From contig NZ_JAAGXA010000012.1 in NCBI RefSeq assembly GCF_010686755.1, positions 1 to 46,474 of the forward strand: DNA of 46,474 nt, read 5' to 3'. The position numbers were made by a program, and so were the translations under genes. The DNA is from Nocardioides zeae. Its GTDB lineage: Bacteria; Actinomycetota; Actinomycetes; Propionibacteriales; Nocardioidaceae. A model generated the notes under the pieces. It was not told the DNA's origin. It did not search any database and saw only the letters and a program-made list of their open reading frames with translations. Below, piece by piece: positions 22,175 to 31,219 of the stretch. The stretch's first letter is position 1, and the number at the start of each line of letters is the position of its first letter.

Positions 22175-22807
22175 TCACGGGCAGGCGGTCTCCCGCTGCT
22201 GCACGTCGCTGCCACCGATGCGGCCCAGCGGCGTACCGGGGGAAGCGGTGGACGGCGCGAGGTAGCAGCTGTAGTCGCTGCGGTTGAAGCCCTCGAGGTG
22301 GAGGTGGGGGCCGGTCCAGCAGCTCTCGTCGTAGGCGATGTCGCCCCCGACCACGCCCAGGACCGTGTCGGTGTCGACGCTGTCGCCCTCGGCGACGCGC
22401 ACGTCCTCGAGGTGGAGGTAGGCGACCCGGCCGATCTCGGCGCCGCCCTCGCTGACGGAGACCTGCACCCCGTCTCCCCCGCCGCCGTTCGAGCACGAGG
22501 GGGCGACCTTGACGACGGTGAGCGTGAGGCCGTGCGGGCCGCTCAGCCGCGGACGTACCGGGGTCCCGGCGGCGACGCCGTAGTCAGCCGACCAGTCGCC
22601 GGGGTAGCCCGTCTCGGCGTCCTCGAAGTTCACGGCGGTGTGGTGGCCGTCGGGATGACTGGTGAGGGTCGCGTCGTAGTCGGCCTCGATCGTCACCTCC
22701 GAGCCGCCCGCGTGGGCGGGTGGAGCGAGGAGGGCGGTCGAGGCGGCGGTGGTCGCCGTGGTGGCGGCGAGCGTGAGGGCAGCAGCGGCTGCGGTGTGGA
22801 GGCGCAC
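22175..22807 (-). CDS. Secreted M23/LytM-like protein
   Basis: A 210-residue protein from GTG 22807, with GGGAGA five bases upstream. A Sec signal peptide is clear (LTAAAAALTLA-type Ala-rich core, cleavage near PAHAGG). The C-terminal half is an M23-like beta domain: H56 and N60 in HHTAVNFED, H132 in AYLHLED, and GPHLHLEG with H168 and H170. M23 enzymes cut peptidoglycan and use His and Asp from HxxxD. Here the Asp position is Asn, so activity is doubtful. The pair DESCW and SCYLAP probably forms a disulphide. Confidence 0.75.
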   Translation of the reverse strand: MRLHTAAAAALTLAATTATTAASTALLAPPAHAGGSEVTIEADYDATLTSHPDGHHTAVNFEDAETGYPGDWSADYGVAAGTPVRPRLSGPHGLTLTVVKVAPSCSNGGGGDGVQVSVSEGGAEIGRVAYLHLEDVRVAEGDSVDTDTVLGVVGGDIAYDESCWTGPHLHLEGFNRSDYSCYLAPSTASPGTPLGRIGGSDVQQRETACP

Positions 22808-22895
22808 GTTGTTCTCCCGAGAGTCGACGTTCGGTCCACCTTCCACGCTACGTCGACGAGCCTCGGTGTCAAGGCCCCCGAGCGGCGTCCGCGGC

Positions 22896-23384
22896 TCAGT
22901 GCCAGTTCTGCGAGCCGCGGGTCGACGTCACCAGGAGCGGACGGTCGCCGAGCAGCCCGGACCACCGCACCGCGAGGGCGAGCGCGTGCCAGAGCAGCGT
23001 GCTCGTCCCGGCCGAGAGCGGCTTGCCGTCGTCGTCGACGGTCGTCACGCCGTACGTCGCCGCCGTGCGCCCGGGCCAGAGTCGCGCCACCTGGCCCGAG
23101 GCCACGACGGCGCGCTTCTCGAGCAGGTCGAGGCTGGTGTAGCCCATCGGCACGTTCGCCAGCAACGCCTCGTCGGCGAAGTCCGCGAGGTCCCCGCAGC
23201 GGGACAGCCCGTGGTTGGTGCGCACGAGGTGGAGCAGCTCGTCGTGCCCGGTCGCCGTCGCCGCGGGACGGCCCGCCAGCCACCCGGACGGGCCCGGGGC
23301 GCGGAACTCCTGACGCCCCACCCGCACCGAGCGGTCGTGCCACGCATCGGCGTCGGTGACCATGGGGATGTTCAGCGGTCGCAC
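22896..23384 (-). CDS. Conserved-looking hypothetical protein
   Basis: A 162-residue protein from GTG 23384, with GAGGAGGGG five bases upstream. No signal peptide or membrane segment. It is rich in Trp/His/Gly and includes DADAWHDRSVRVGRQEFRAP and LLWHALALAVRWSGLLGDRP. No family recognised and no catalytic motif evident. Read as a single cytosolic domain. Confidence 0.65.
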   Translation of the reverse strand: MRPLNIPMVTDADAWHDRSVRVGRQEFRAPGPSGWLAGRPAATATGHDELLHLVRTNHGLSRCGDLADFADEALLANVPMGYTSLDLLEKRAVVASGQVARLWPGRTAATYGVTTVDDDGKPLSAGTSTLLWHALALAVRWSGLLGDRPLLVTSTRGSQNWH

Positions 23385-23498
23385 GTCCCCTCCTCGCTCG
23401 CCCGGACCGGTGCCGGAGCTCGGCCGAGGCTAGCGGGAGCGACGCCACCGCCCGGAAGTCGGTGGCGCGCCCGACCCCTCGTCGGTCAGCCTGGTGCG

Positions 23499-23870
23499 GT
23501 GACCTGGACGACGACGACCCTCCGCGCAGCACTCCGTGCCGACCTCGTGGTGGCGTTGCGCGCTCGCGACCGCACCGCGGTCAGCGCCCTGCGCACCACC
23601 ATCGCCGCGATCGACAACGCCGAGGCGCTGCCCGTCGACGTGGCGGTCCCGTCGACCTCCGGCCCCGTCGCCGGAGCGGTGTCCGGGCTGGGGGCGACGG
23701 AGGCGGTACGGCGCGACCTGACCTCCGCCGACCTCGCCGCGCTCCTCACGACCCAGGTCGAGGAGCGGCGCACGGCCGCGGACGAGGTGGAGCGGCACGG
23801 ACGCGACGCCGACGCCGCCCGACTGCGGCGCGAGGCGGACGTCGTGACGGCGTACCGCGACCGGGCCTGA
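23499..23870 (+). CDS. GatB/YqeY-domain protein
   Basis: A 123-residue helical protein from GTG 23499. Segments LRADLVVALRARDRTAVSAL and LRTTIAAIDNAEA match the YqeY start, and EERRTAADEVERHGRDADAA and LRREADVVTAYR match its end. The family shares a domain with the GatB amidotransferase tail and may bind tRNA. The middle region is variable here, and the role is unknown. Confidence 0.82.
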   Translation: MTWTTTTLRAALRADLVVALRARDRTAVSALRTTIAAIDNAEALPVDVAVPSTSGPVAGAVSGLGATEAVRRDLTSADLAALLTTQVEERRTAADEVERHGRDADAARLRREADVVTAYRDRA

Positions 23871-23897
23871 CGGTCGGGGCACTTCGCTGCGGCGACC

Positions 23898-24452
23898 TCA
23901 GGCTCTCCTCGCCTCCCGCGGACCCCGGGCGATGTAGGAGGCGCACGCCCCGAGGAGCAGCGCCACCCAGACCCCCGCGGGCACCTGGGCGAGCGCCGTG
24001 CTGAAGGGTCGGTCGATCGCGCCGTCGGCCACCACCGCCAGACCTCCGATGGCGACCGGCACGACCCACGCGGCGTCGCCGATCGCGACCACCGCGACGT
24101 ACCCGGTCACCAGCAGGAGGCACACCAGTCGCGTCGTGTCGGGGACCCCGTACGCCGCGGGCCACGCCGCGATGACGACGGCCCCGAGCGAACCGGCGAG
24201 CTGCACCGCGCGCCAGCTGGTGGTCCGCACGAGGGTGGCCTCCAGACCACCGACGGCTGAGTAGAGCGGCAACAGGCCCGCGCCGGCTCCCGCGAGGGCG
24301 AGGACCAGCGGGACGGCGACCGGCCAGTCCACCAGGGGCACGTCGATGACCGACCCGTCCTGCCAGGTCGCGACGACGAGGAGCGCGACCGCGAGCGGGA
24401 GGGCGATGTGCCAACGGCCCACGCGGAGGAGCACGAGGACCACACCCATCAC
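23898..24452 (-). CDS. Membrane protein coupled to an ABC transporter
   Basis: A 184-residue protein with about six hydrophobic helices, for example VPLVLALAGAGAGLLPLY and VALLLGACASYIA. Its GTG at 24452 overlaps the stop of the upstream permease-like gene (GTGA), so the two are translationally coupled. It is probably a further membrane component of the ABC system at 24449-26451. No family recognised. Confidence 0.7.
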   Translation of the reverse strand: MMGVVLVLLRVGRWHIALPLAVALLVVATWQDGSVIDVPLVDWPVAVPLVLALAGAGAGLLPLYSAVGGLEATLVRTTSWRAVQLAGSLGAVVIAAWPAAYGVPDTTRLVCLLLVTGYVAVVAIGDAAWVVPVAIGGLAVVADGAIDRPFSTALAQVPAGVWVALLLGACASYIARGPREARRA

Positions 24453-25684
24453 CCCACCACGAGAACAGGACCGAGGTCGGGCTCGCAGTCGCTGAGCATC
24501 GCGTACGCCGCGACCACCTCGTCGGGAGCAGGACCGTCAACCCCGCCGTCGAGGCGGGCGTTCACCCACTCGGCGACAACGGCCTGGGCATTGAGGAGGT
24601 CCTCCGGCGGCTCGTTCGCCGCGTAGGCGAGGCACCGGCGCGGCACGACCAGGGTCTCCAGCACGTCCGCGCGGGACAGGCCCCCACTCGCGACCTGTCC
24701 CGGGTCCGCGCTCAGGACACCCGTGTCGTCAGGCATGCGGTTGTCAGGCAGGCCGCGGTCGAACACGTACCGGTCCTGGAGCGGGAGCCCCGAGTCCGAC
24801 AGCTGGGCGTAGGTCTCCGCCAGCGACGCCTGGGCGGCGTCGACCAGGTGCGGCATCCGCGCGGGCCCACACACCTCGGGGCGGTTCCCGGCGCACGACG
24901 TCGCCTCTTCCACCAGGATCCGACTGCCGCTCTCCTTGAGCTGGTGGAAGACCACGAGGGTGGCGATGACGAGGACGAGAGCGAGGCCGACCGTCCCGCG
25001 GCGCAGGGTGAACGTGCCACCGCGCAACGCGCCCCCCACGAGCGCGCCGCCCGCGGCGAGCCCGAGGTGGGCCACCACGTGTCCCAGAGTCCAGGCCGGG
25101 GAGATCGCGACGCCCGCGAGCGTGCCCAGGCTGCCGCCGGCTTGGAAGAGCCCCATCAGCTCCGCCCGTGGCGACAGCGCGAAGACCGCGTAGACGGCGA
25201 GTGCAGCGACCGGGCCGGCCGCTCTGTTCCTGAGCGACGAACCCAGCGCGAACCCGACGAAGGCCGCAGCCACGAGCACGGCGACCACCGACGCCACGAC
25301 CGGCAGCACGACGTCCGATCGTGGCGCGACGGCGTCGTGACGCAACAGGCGGATGCCCGCAGGCACCATGCCGACCAGCCAGGCCGAGACACCGAGCGCC
25401 GCTGCCGCGGCTGGCAGTGCCATTCCCGCTCGCTGGCCTCGTGGCGACGTGTGCTCCAACAGCGTCAGCGTCGGCGCTTGCCTCCACGCGCGGTCGTGCG
25501 CGACGAGTCCGGCGACGACCGGTCCCAGCAGGATGGTCGCACTGGCGCCCCAGCTCACGGCCCAGTCCCACTCGGTCTGCCAGCCATCGCGCGACCACGT
25601 CGCGAGGACGACGAGCAGCACCAGGCCCGGCCACGCCAGAGCAACAGTGGAGCGACGGCCCCACAGCAGGATCGCGCGGATCAC
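24449..25684 (-). CDS. ABC-2-type permease-like membrane protein
   Basis: A 411-residue protein from GTG 25684, overlapping the ATPase stop (GTGA). The first ~270 residues hold about seven hydrophobic helices (STVALAWPGLVLLVVLATW, VVASVVAVLVAAAFVGFALG). The C-terminal ~140 residues are soluble, with Cys pairs in TSCAGNRPEVCG. Order and coupling to the ATPase mark it as the transporter's membrane component. Substrate unknown. Confidence 0.75.
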   Translation of the reverse strand: MIRAILLWGRRSTVALAWPGLVLLVVLATWSRDGWQTEWDWAVSWGASATILLGPVVAGLVAHDRAWRQAPTLTLLEHTSPRGQRAGMALPAAAAALGVSAWLVGMVPAGIRLLRHDAVAPRSDVVLPVVASVVAVLVAAAFVGFALGSSLRNRAAGPVAALAVYAVFALSPRAELMGLFQAGGSLGTLAGVAISPAWTLGHVVAHLGLAAGGALVGGALRGGTFTLRRGTVGLALVLVIATLVVFHQLKESGSRILVEEATSCAGNRPEVCGPARMPHLVDAAQASLAETYAQLSDSGLPLQDRYVFDRGLPDNRMPDDTGVLSADPGQVASGGLSRADVLETLVVPRRCLAYAANEPPEDLLNAQAVVAEWVNARLDGGVDGPAPDEVVAAYAMLSDCEPDLGPVLVVG

Positions 25685-26451
25685 GCCGCGCGGCCCTCGA
25701 GGCACACCGACAGGAAGCCGGCCTCGAGCCGACGATGCTCCGTCGTGCCCGCCGGTGCACGGTCCGCGAGGGCCGATGGGGTGCCGTCGAAGCGCACGAG
25801 ACCCTCGTGCAGCGCGATGATCCGCTCAGCCAGGTCGGCCACGTCCTCCATGACGTGGCTGCTGATGAGCACCGTGCCGGGCAGGGTCTGCAGCAGGTCC
25901 ACCATGCTGCGGCGCTGGTGCGGGTCGAGACCCGTGCTGGGCTCGTCCAGCAGCAGCACGTCGACCTCGCCCGCGAGCGCCTGCGCGAGAGCGACCCGCC
26001 GCAGCATGCCGCCGGACAGCGAGCCGAGCTTGCTCGACCGCCGCGCTTCGAGGCCGACCCGTTCCAGCGCGTCATCGGCAGCCTGTCCTGCCCGCCCGCT
26101 GGGGAGCCCCCGCATCCATGCCAGGTAGGCCACGACCTCGCGCGCCGTCAGGTTGGACGGGAAGCGCGGCAGCTGTGGCACGAGTGCCACCCGTCGCAGG
26201 GCGGGGCGACGGGTCCGACGTCCGTAGACGTCGTGCCCCGCCACCTCCACGCTGCCTGCCGTGGGTCGGCGACCGCCCGCCACCGCCGTCAGCAGGGTGG
26301 ACTTGCCGGCCCCGTTGGCGCCGATGAGCGCCGTGATCCCCTCCCCGAGCGCGAACGAGACATCGTCGAGGGCGCGCACCGCGCCGTACTCCTGGACGAG
26401 GCCGCGCACGACGGCCCGCGAGGTCATCTCCCGGCCGCTACTCGAGGTCAC
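25681..26451 (-). CDS. ABC transporter ATP-binding protein
   Basis: A 256-residue ATPase. Walker A is LIGANGAGKSTLL, the Q-loop region is VALVPQLPRF, the signature is LGSLSGGMLRRVALAQAL, Walker B is VDVLLLDEPSTGLDP, and the switch His is in LISSHVMEDV. It resembles ATPases of ABC-2-type exporters. The start is GTG 26451; an in-frame ATG at 26427 (MTSRAVVRGLVQEYG) is an alternative and lies nearer the conserved start. It heads a three-gene operon with two membrane proteins. Confidence 0.92.
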   Translation of the reverse strand: MTSSSGREMTSRAVVRGLVQEYGAVRALDDVSFALGEGITALIGANGAGKSTLLTAVAGGRRPTAGSVEVAGHDVYGRRTRRPALRRVALVPQLPRFPSNLTAREVVAYLAWMRGLPSGRAGQAADDALERVGLEARRSSKLGSLSGGMLRRVALAQALAGEVDVLLLDEPSTGLDPHQRRSMVDLLQTLPGTVLISSHVMEDVADLAERIIALHEGLVRFDGTPSALADRAPAGTTEHRRLEAGFLSVCLEGRAA

Positions 26452-26466
26452 CTGGCAACCTGGACG

Positions 26467-26877
26467 TCAGAAGTTCCCGGACTTGCTCCTCTTGCAGGGA
26501 TCCGTCGCCCATGCACGATCCATGCAGACATCGACGGTCGACCACACATTTGCGGTAGAGCTCCCTGCATACGCGGTGCGCGTCGAGAGGGTGACCCAGC
26601 TGCTCTTGCCATCACCTCGTCGCCCGGACTGGACCTTCGCGCGGTTGTTCGTGTTGCCCTCGATGTAGGCCTGCATGTCGTCGACGCGGAAGTCACGCAG
26701 GGTCGGCTCGAGGCGAGCACCGTCCCAGCCGACCCCGTAGAAGGACCCCTTTCCAGCGCCGCGGTCCACCCCGTCGTAGGAGACCGTCGTCGGCCCGGAC
26801 GAGTACGCCTGGGCGGCCCCCGTGCCGAGCAGGCCGAGCATCACCGTGAGTGCCGCTCCGTACATTCCTCGCTTCAT
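26467..26877 (-). CDS. Small secreted protein of unknown function
   Basis: A 136-residue protein from ATG 26877, with GGGGGAG directly upstream. The Sec signal is MKRGMYGAALTVMLGLLG, cut after AAQA. The mature part (YSSGPTTVSYDGVDRGAG ... VDVCMDRAWATDPCKRSKSG) looks beta-rich, with two Cys near the end likely forming a disulphide. No family recognised. It precedes the ABC operon on the same strand with 15 bp between the genes, so it may be cotranscribed with it. Confidence 0.7.
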   Translation of the reverse strand: MKRGMYGAALTVMLGLLGTGAAQAYSSGPTTVSYDGVDRGAGKGSFYGVGWDGARLEPTLRDFRVDDMQAYIEGNTNNRAKVQSGRRGDGKSSWVTLSTRTAYAGSSTANVWSTVDVCMDRAWATDPCKRSKSGNF

Positions 26878-26935
26878 AGCTCCCCCGTTGGTAGTAGCCG
26901 CTAGTCGGCTCACCCACAGGGGTGGACCACAAGGA

Positions 26936-26964
26936 AGAATTCACGAGGGTCAGAATCCTGTCAA
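26936..26964 (-). promoter_or_regulatory. Possible promoter of the small secreted protein gene
   Basis: TTGACA (26964-26959) is a perfect -35 hexamer on the minus strand. The -10 at 17 nt is AATTCT, a weak match. It lies about 60 nt upstream of the ATG at 26877, in an AT-richer intergenic stretch after mycP. Confidence 0.35.
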
Positions 26965-26988
26965 TTGTTGAAACGCGAAGATCGACGC

Positions 26989-28239
26989 TCAGCGCCGCCG
27001 CCACCGACTCGTCGCCGGCCGCAGCACGAGCGCGAGGGCCAGGGCCGCCCCGGCGAGCAGCCCCCACCACAGGAACTCCGAGCGCGACACCCCGAGGTGG
27101 TCCTCGGGCGCGCGTGGCGCGCGGGCCTCGACGGTCTCGCCGGGCACCGACGTGCTCGTCGTGACCGTGCCGTCGGGCGCCACCTGCAGCACGCGTGTCA
27201 GCGCCTCGACGGGCTGCACGACCCCCGCCCCGCCGTACGCGTTCGGCGCGTCCGTCACCCCGCCCGCCGTCGCCTTGATCCGGGCGGCCACCTGGGGCGC
27301 CGTCCACCCGTTGCCCGAGCTGAACATGACCGCCGCGAGGCCGCTGACGACGGCGGCGGCGTACGACGACGACGCCGGCACCTCGCACGCCCCGCCGGGC
27401 AGGAGCGTGAACGCGCCGCCGCTCGGGGCGACCACGTCCGTCCAGTAGGAGGGCCGCGTCCACGACGACGCCGGAGCGCCGAGCTCCGGCATCGAGGCGA
27501 CGCCGAGCACGTTGGGGAGCTCGTACGCCGCGGGGTAGGCCACCGCGTCCGACGGGTCCTCCTGCGGACGGTTGCCGAGGCTCGGCGGGTCGCCGCCCTC
27601 GACGTTGAGGTTCGCGGCGACGACCAGCACGTCCAGCTGGCCCAGCTGCTGGACCAGCGAGCCGATCTGCGGCGACTGCGACGCGTCGACGGTCATGGAC
27701 ACGTTGACGACCTTGATGTTCCGGGGGGCGTGGTTGGAGACGACCCACCGGAGCCCCTCGGCCAGGCCGGCGACCGACGGCTCGACGAGCCCGTCCTGAC
27801 CGCCCTCGTCGGTGTTGACGTCGGCGACCTGCACCGAGTAGATCGTCGCAGCCGGCGCGACCCCGACCCCCGGGCCGCCGCCGCGTCCCGCGATGATCCC
27901 CGCCACCTTCGTGCCGTGGTAGGACTCCGTCGCCGCCGTCGTGCCCCGGAGCTGGACCGACTCCTGCACGGGGAGGGCTCCGCTGGCCGCCACCCCCGTG
28001 TCGATGACCGCGACCCCCACGCCCTCGCCGCGCGCGATGCGGTGCAGCGAGGCGTAGTCGAGGTCGGCCGCCAACGGGGACGTGCCCTCGGTGCTCAGCG
28101 GCTCCTCGTTCTGCGACGGTCCCGCCGGGCACTCCACGGCCGCTGCCGGTGCGGTGGCCCCGGGCAGCAGCGTCACGAGCGTCGCCGCGGCCGTCAGCCC
28201 CAGCGCCGGTACGACGCGACCCACCGCTCGACGGGTCAC
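26989..28239 (-). CDS. mycP: Mycosin, membrane-anchored S8 serine protease of type VII secretion
   Basis: A 416-residue subtilisin-like protease from GTG 28239, overlapping the eccB stop (GTGA). It has a signal peptide, then the catalytic triad: D80 (VAVIDTGV), H108 (SYHGTKVAGI) and S292 (PASSSYAAAVVSG). The usual GTSxAxP around the Ser is here SSSYAAA. The oxyanion Asn is probably in VVAANLN. A C-terminal helix (WWGLLAGAALALALVL) anchors it, and an Arg-rich tail follows. In ESX systems MycP cleaves substrates and stabilises the membrane complex. It is the last gene of the operon. Confidence 0.92.
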   Translation of the reverse strand: MTRRAVGRVVPALGLTAAATLVTLLPGATAPAAAVECPAGPSQNEEPLSTEGTSPLAADLDYASLHRIARGEGVGVAVIDTGVAASGALPVQESVQLRGTTAATESYHGTKVAGIIAGRGGGPGVGVAPAATIYSVQVADVNTDEGGQDGLVEPSVAGLAEGLRWVVSNHAPRNIKVVNVSMTVDASQSPQIGSLVQQLGQLDVLVVAANLNVEGGDPPSLGNRPQEDPSDAVAYPAAYELPNVLGVASMPELGAPASSWTRPSYWTDVVAPSGGAFTLLPGGACEVPASSSYAAAVVSGLAAVMFSSGNGWTAPQVAARIKATAGGVTDAPNAYGGAGVVQPVEALTRVLQVAPDGTVTTSTSVPGETVEARAPRAPEDHLGVSRSEFLWWGLLAGAALALALVLRPATSRWRRR

Positions 28240-29738
28240 CCGCCCGCTCCCGCCTCGGCCTCGGCGCCCTCCTCGGCGGGCGCCTCCTCGCCCGGGGCGA
28301 CGGGCGTGCACGTGCGGTCCGCCTGCGCGCTCGAGCCGATCGGTCGGAGCGCCTCCTCGCGGGTGAGCGTGACTCCGCACCCGAAGTGCTCGATCCAGGC
28401 GGTCGGCACGACGGGGGCGTCGTCGATCCCGTAGCCGAGCTGCGTGAGGGCGTCGCCGGGCAGCGCGTAGCGCACGCCCTGGGAGTCGACCAGGAACGCG
28501 TCGCCGACGCGGGTGTCGGTGAACCCGCCGACCCGCACCACGGCGCCGCTGCCGCGCTCGACGAAGGTCCGCACCTCGTCGGCACCGACGCCCTCGGCGG
28601 CCGCGGGCGCGGACGGCCGGAACGCGAGGGACACCGTCGGGGGCACGTCGTCGTGGGTGCTGAGCACGACGCACGGCTGCTGGGCCGTCGCGTCCTGCCG
28701 GAGCTCCGGACGGTCGGTGGGCCACACGTCGTTGGGCGCCGGGTCGGCGTACCGGTCACCGATGTCCCCCGTGACCTGCGACGGCTCCCCGATGTTGGGC
28801 AGCGTGCGGTAGACCGCCGCACCGAAGTCGGACATCTCGCGGTAGCCGTCGGCGGTCAGCACGACCTCGTCGCCGTTGCGGTCGAGCACGAGCATGCCGG
28901 TGAGCGCGGCGTTGCCGTTGGAGAGGGTGAGGCCCTCGATGCCCTGACCGGGCTGGTCGAGCTGGCCCTCGAAGTCGAAGGCGTCGATGCCCAGCGGGGG
29001 CGCCGCCGGGAAGAGGTCGACCCAGTCGCGCGGCACCTCGACGACGTCCTCGGGCACCGGGCCCTCGAGCACCTCGAGCAGCTCGGCCGCGGCCTCGGCC
29101 GACGGGATCTCCATGCGGAAGACCCGGGGCGTGCCGTTCGCGTCGGGCTGGCCGGGGGCCAGCAGGAAGTAGGCGCCGCCGCTGCTCACCACCATCGCCG
29201 CCTGCTCGTCCACCTCGACCGACGGATCGGAGGCCACCGCGACCTGGAACCCGCCACCGTTCGTCGTGCACCCGGTCCACCCGGTGCGGACCAGTGCGTC
29301 GCCGCCCGGCATCGCGACCGGCGCCTCGGGGATGCCGATGGCGTCGGCCTGCTCGTACTTGTTGATCTCCTCCTCCGGCACCGTCGTCGGGTTGAGGTCG
29401 GAGCCGAGGATGAGCCGCGCCGAGGTCGCGTTGACGATCGGCACCAGCACGGTGTCCTCGCCGTTCTCGCCGACCTGCACGAGGTAGAGCTGCACCGAGT
29501 CCTCGGCGAGCACCACGCCCTCGCTGTCGGCCCACCCGGCGTTGGGACGCGGCTTGAGGAACCCGAGCACCGCAGCGGCGGCGAGGACGAGCACCGTGAT
29601 GGCGATGCCGCCGATGATGGCGCGGCCGGGCCGGCTCGGCTCGACCTCGCGGCCGCCCGGGGCGCCCGAGACGAAGGCGGTCACGAGCCGCCGGCGGCTG
29701 AAGGAGTAGGCCTCGACGAGGTCCCGCTTGGTGGCCAC
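28236..29738 (-). CDS. eccB: Type VII secretion protein EccB
   Basis: A 500-residue core component of the ESX inner-membrane complex. The cytosolic start is ATKRDLVEAYSFSRRRLVTA, the canonical EccB N-terminus. One membrane helix follows (IIGGIAITVLVLAAAAVLGF, residues ~41-60), then a large extracytoplasmic domain. That domain includes RTGWTGCTTNGG and the paired distal Cys in QQPCVVLST / HFGCGVTL. The tail is Ala/Glu-rich. It ends overlapping mycP by 4 bp and begins 2 bp after eccD. Confidence 0.95.
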   Translation of the reverse strand: MATKRDLVEAYSFSRRRLVTAFVSGAPGGREVEPSRPGRAIIGGIAITVLVLAAAAVLGFLKPRPNAGWADSEGVVLAEDSVQLYLVQVGENGEDTVLVPIVNATSARLILGSDLNPTTVPEEEINKYEQADAIGIPEAPVAMPGGDALVRTGWTGCTTNGGGFQVAVASDPSVEVDEQAAMVVSSGGAYFLLAPGQPDANGTPRVFRMEIPSAEAAAELLEVLEGPVPEDVVEVPRDWVDLFPAAPPLGIDAFDFEGQLDQPGQGIEGLTLSNGNAALTGMLVLDRNGDEVVLTADGYREMSDFGAAVYRTLPNIGEPSQVTGDIGDRYADPAPNDVWPTDRPELRQDATAQQPCVVLSTHDDVPPTVSLAFRPSAPAAAEGVGADEVRTFVERGSGAVVRVGGFTDTRVGDAFLVDSQGVRYALPGDALTQLGYGIDDAPVVPTAWIEHFGCGVTLTREEALRPIGSSAQADRTCTPVAPGEEAPAEEGAEAEAGAGG

Positions 29739-29739
29739 G

Positions 29740-31086
29740 TCAGCGCGCGATCAGGTCGGGGACGCCCACGGCGAGGGCGAGCAGCGGGAAGAGGGCCACG
29801 AGCGCGATCGTCTCGGCGATGTCGCCGAGGCGCGCGCGACGCACGGAGGTGCCACCCGGCACGAGGGTCGTCAGCAGCACGAGGCCGCCCGCGACCGCCA
29901 GCGCGACGGCGGCGCTGGGACGCCAGTCCGGGTGGAGCACGAGCACGCTCACGGCCGTCACGAGCAACCCGAGGATGCCCGTGCCGAGGCCCACGAGCAC
30001 CTCGAGGCCGGTGCGGTACTGGCGCGTCCGCATCATCACCACGACGCAGCACAGGGCGGCCAGGACCGTGCCGGAGAGTCCCAGGCCCACCGCCAGCGGC
30101 GCGACCAGCACGACCAGCAGGCCCACCGCGGAGGTGATGCCCACGAGGATCTCGTGGGCGGTGCGGGCGTCGGCCAGCACCCGTTCGGGATCGATGTCGT
30201 CGGGGTCGTTCTGGATGTCGTCGACCGTGGCCAGCTGGTCGACCCGGGTCGACGTCGCGCTGAGCGCGAGCCAGGGGAACACGCTGCCCGCCACGACCAC
30301 GAAGACGAGCACGGCGGTGAGGACCGCGCTCGGGTCCCAGTCGGTGACCCCGAACAGCCACCCGCCGACCGCCATCAGCCCGCCGAGCAGGACCGGCGCC
30401 GCGAGGAGCGGACGCCCGTCCTCCAGGCCCACCACGACGACGAGCGCCACGGCCAGGACGCCGAGACCGACCGCGGTGAGCACCGGCACGTCCCACTCCA
30501 CGGCGGCCAGGTAGCCCGCCACCCCGCCGTACGCCGCGCCGAGGAGCCCGACGACGACCGCGGCCTGCCGCTCGTGCTGCACCCGGGAGAGCACGACGGC
30601 CCCGGCGCCCAGCACCAGGGCGATCACGGCGGCACCGACACCGGCCAGGAGGGAGTCGCTCTGGATCAGCAGGGACCAGGCACCGACCCCGAGGAGCAGG
30701 GCCGCGGCCCCCAGCGCCGTACGCCGACCCGCGGCCGGCTCCCACGGCTTGAGCTCGCGCTCCACGACGTCCGTCATGGCCTCGACGACGTCGTCGTACA
30801 CCCGCGGCGGGTCGTCGTCGACGCCCGCGCTGACGGTGAGGAGCCCGCCGTCCTCGACGCCCTGGATCATCAGGCCCGCGTCGTGCGCCAGGGTGCGGCC
30901 GTCGTGGGTCACCACGCGGTAGCCGCCGTGCACCGTCGCGGCATCGAGGAGGCCCACGCTGCGGGCCAGCTCGGGCACCAGCTCCGCGACCGGGACGGCC
31001 GACGGGAGGACGAGGTCGACACGCCGCCGCCCGGACGCCACGGTCACACGCACCAGACCCGACGTACCGACCTGTGCCTGGCTCAT
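29740..31086 (-). CDS. eccD: Type VII secretion protein EccD
   Basis: A 448-residue integral membrane protein from ATG 31086. Residues ~10-95 are a ubiquitin-like domain (VRVTVASGRRRVDLVLPSAV, then VAELVPELARSVGL). About eleven hydrophobic helices follow. EccD forms the membrane vestibule of the ESX complex. It shares an operon with eccB and mycP. A longer upstream open frame has no ribosome-binding site and overlaps the hairpin region, so the ATG start (SQAQVGTSG) is preferred. Confidence 0.93.
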   Translation of the reverse strand: MSQAQVGTSGLVRVTVASGRRRVDLVLPSAVPVAELVPELARSVGLLDAATVHGGYRVVTHDGRTLAHDAGLMIQGVEDGGLLTVSAGVDDDPPRVYDDVVEAMTDVVERELKPWEPAAGRRTALGAAALLLGVGAWSLLIQSDSLLAGVGAAVIALVLGAGAVVLSRVQHERQAAVVVGLLGAAYGGVAGYLAAVEWDVPVLTAVGLGVLAVALVVVVGLEDGRPLLAAPVLLGGLMAVGGWLFGVTDWDPSAVLTAVLVFVVVAGSVFPWLALSATSTRVDQLATVDDIQNDPDDIDPERVLADARTAHEILVGITSAVGLLVVLVAPLAVGLGLSGTVLAALCCVVVMMRTRQYRTGLEVLVGLGTGILGLLVTAVSVLVLHPDWRPSAAVALAVAGGLVLLTTLVPGGTSVRRARLGDIAETIALVALFPLLALAVGVPDLIAR

Positions 31087-31175
31087 CGTGGGGCCCCTCC
31101 TCGGGCTCGGCGGGTCACGCGCCCGGAGGGCGGCCCGCAGGGGGAGGTGCGGCCCGACGGCCGCACCCGGACACA

Positions 31176-31211
31176 CGAGCCGCCCCGACCATCACTGGTC
31201 GGGGCGGCTCG
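31176..31211 (-). terminator. Perfect 16-bp hairpin between esxA and eccD
   Basis: CGAGCCGCCCCGACCA and TGGTCGGGGCGGCTCG surround a TCAC loop. It lies 9 nt past the esxA stop on the minus strand. It probably attenuates transcription, so that the esx genes are made in excess over eccD, eccB and mycP. Confidence 0.75.
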
Positions 31212-31219
31212 TCGACGAC

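Noticed and set aside
24848..26904. Long plus-strand frames over the ABC transporter genes
   Set aside because: They are antisense to ABC genes with intact motifs and are not protein-like.
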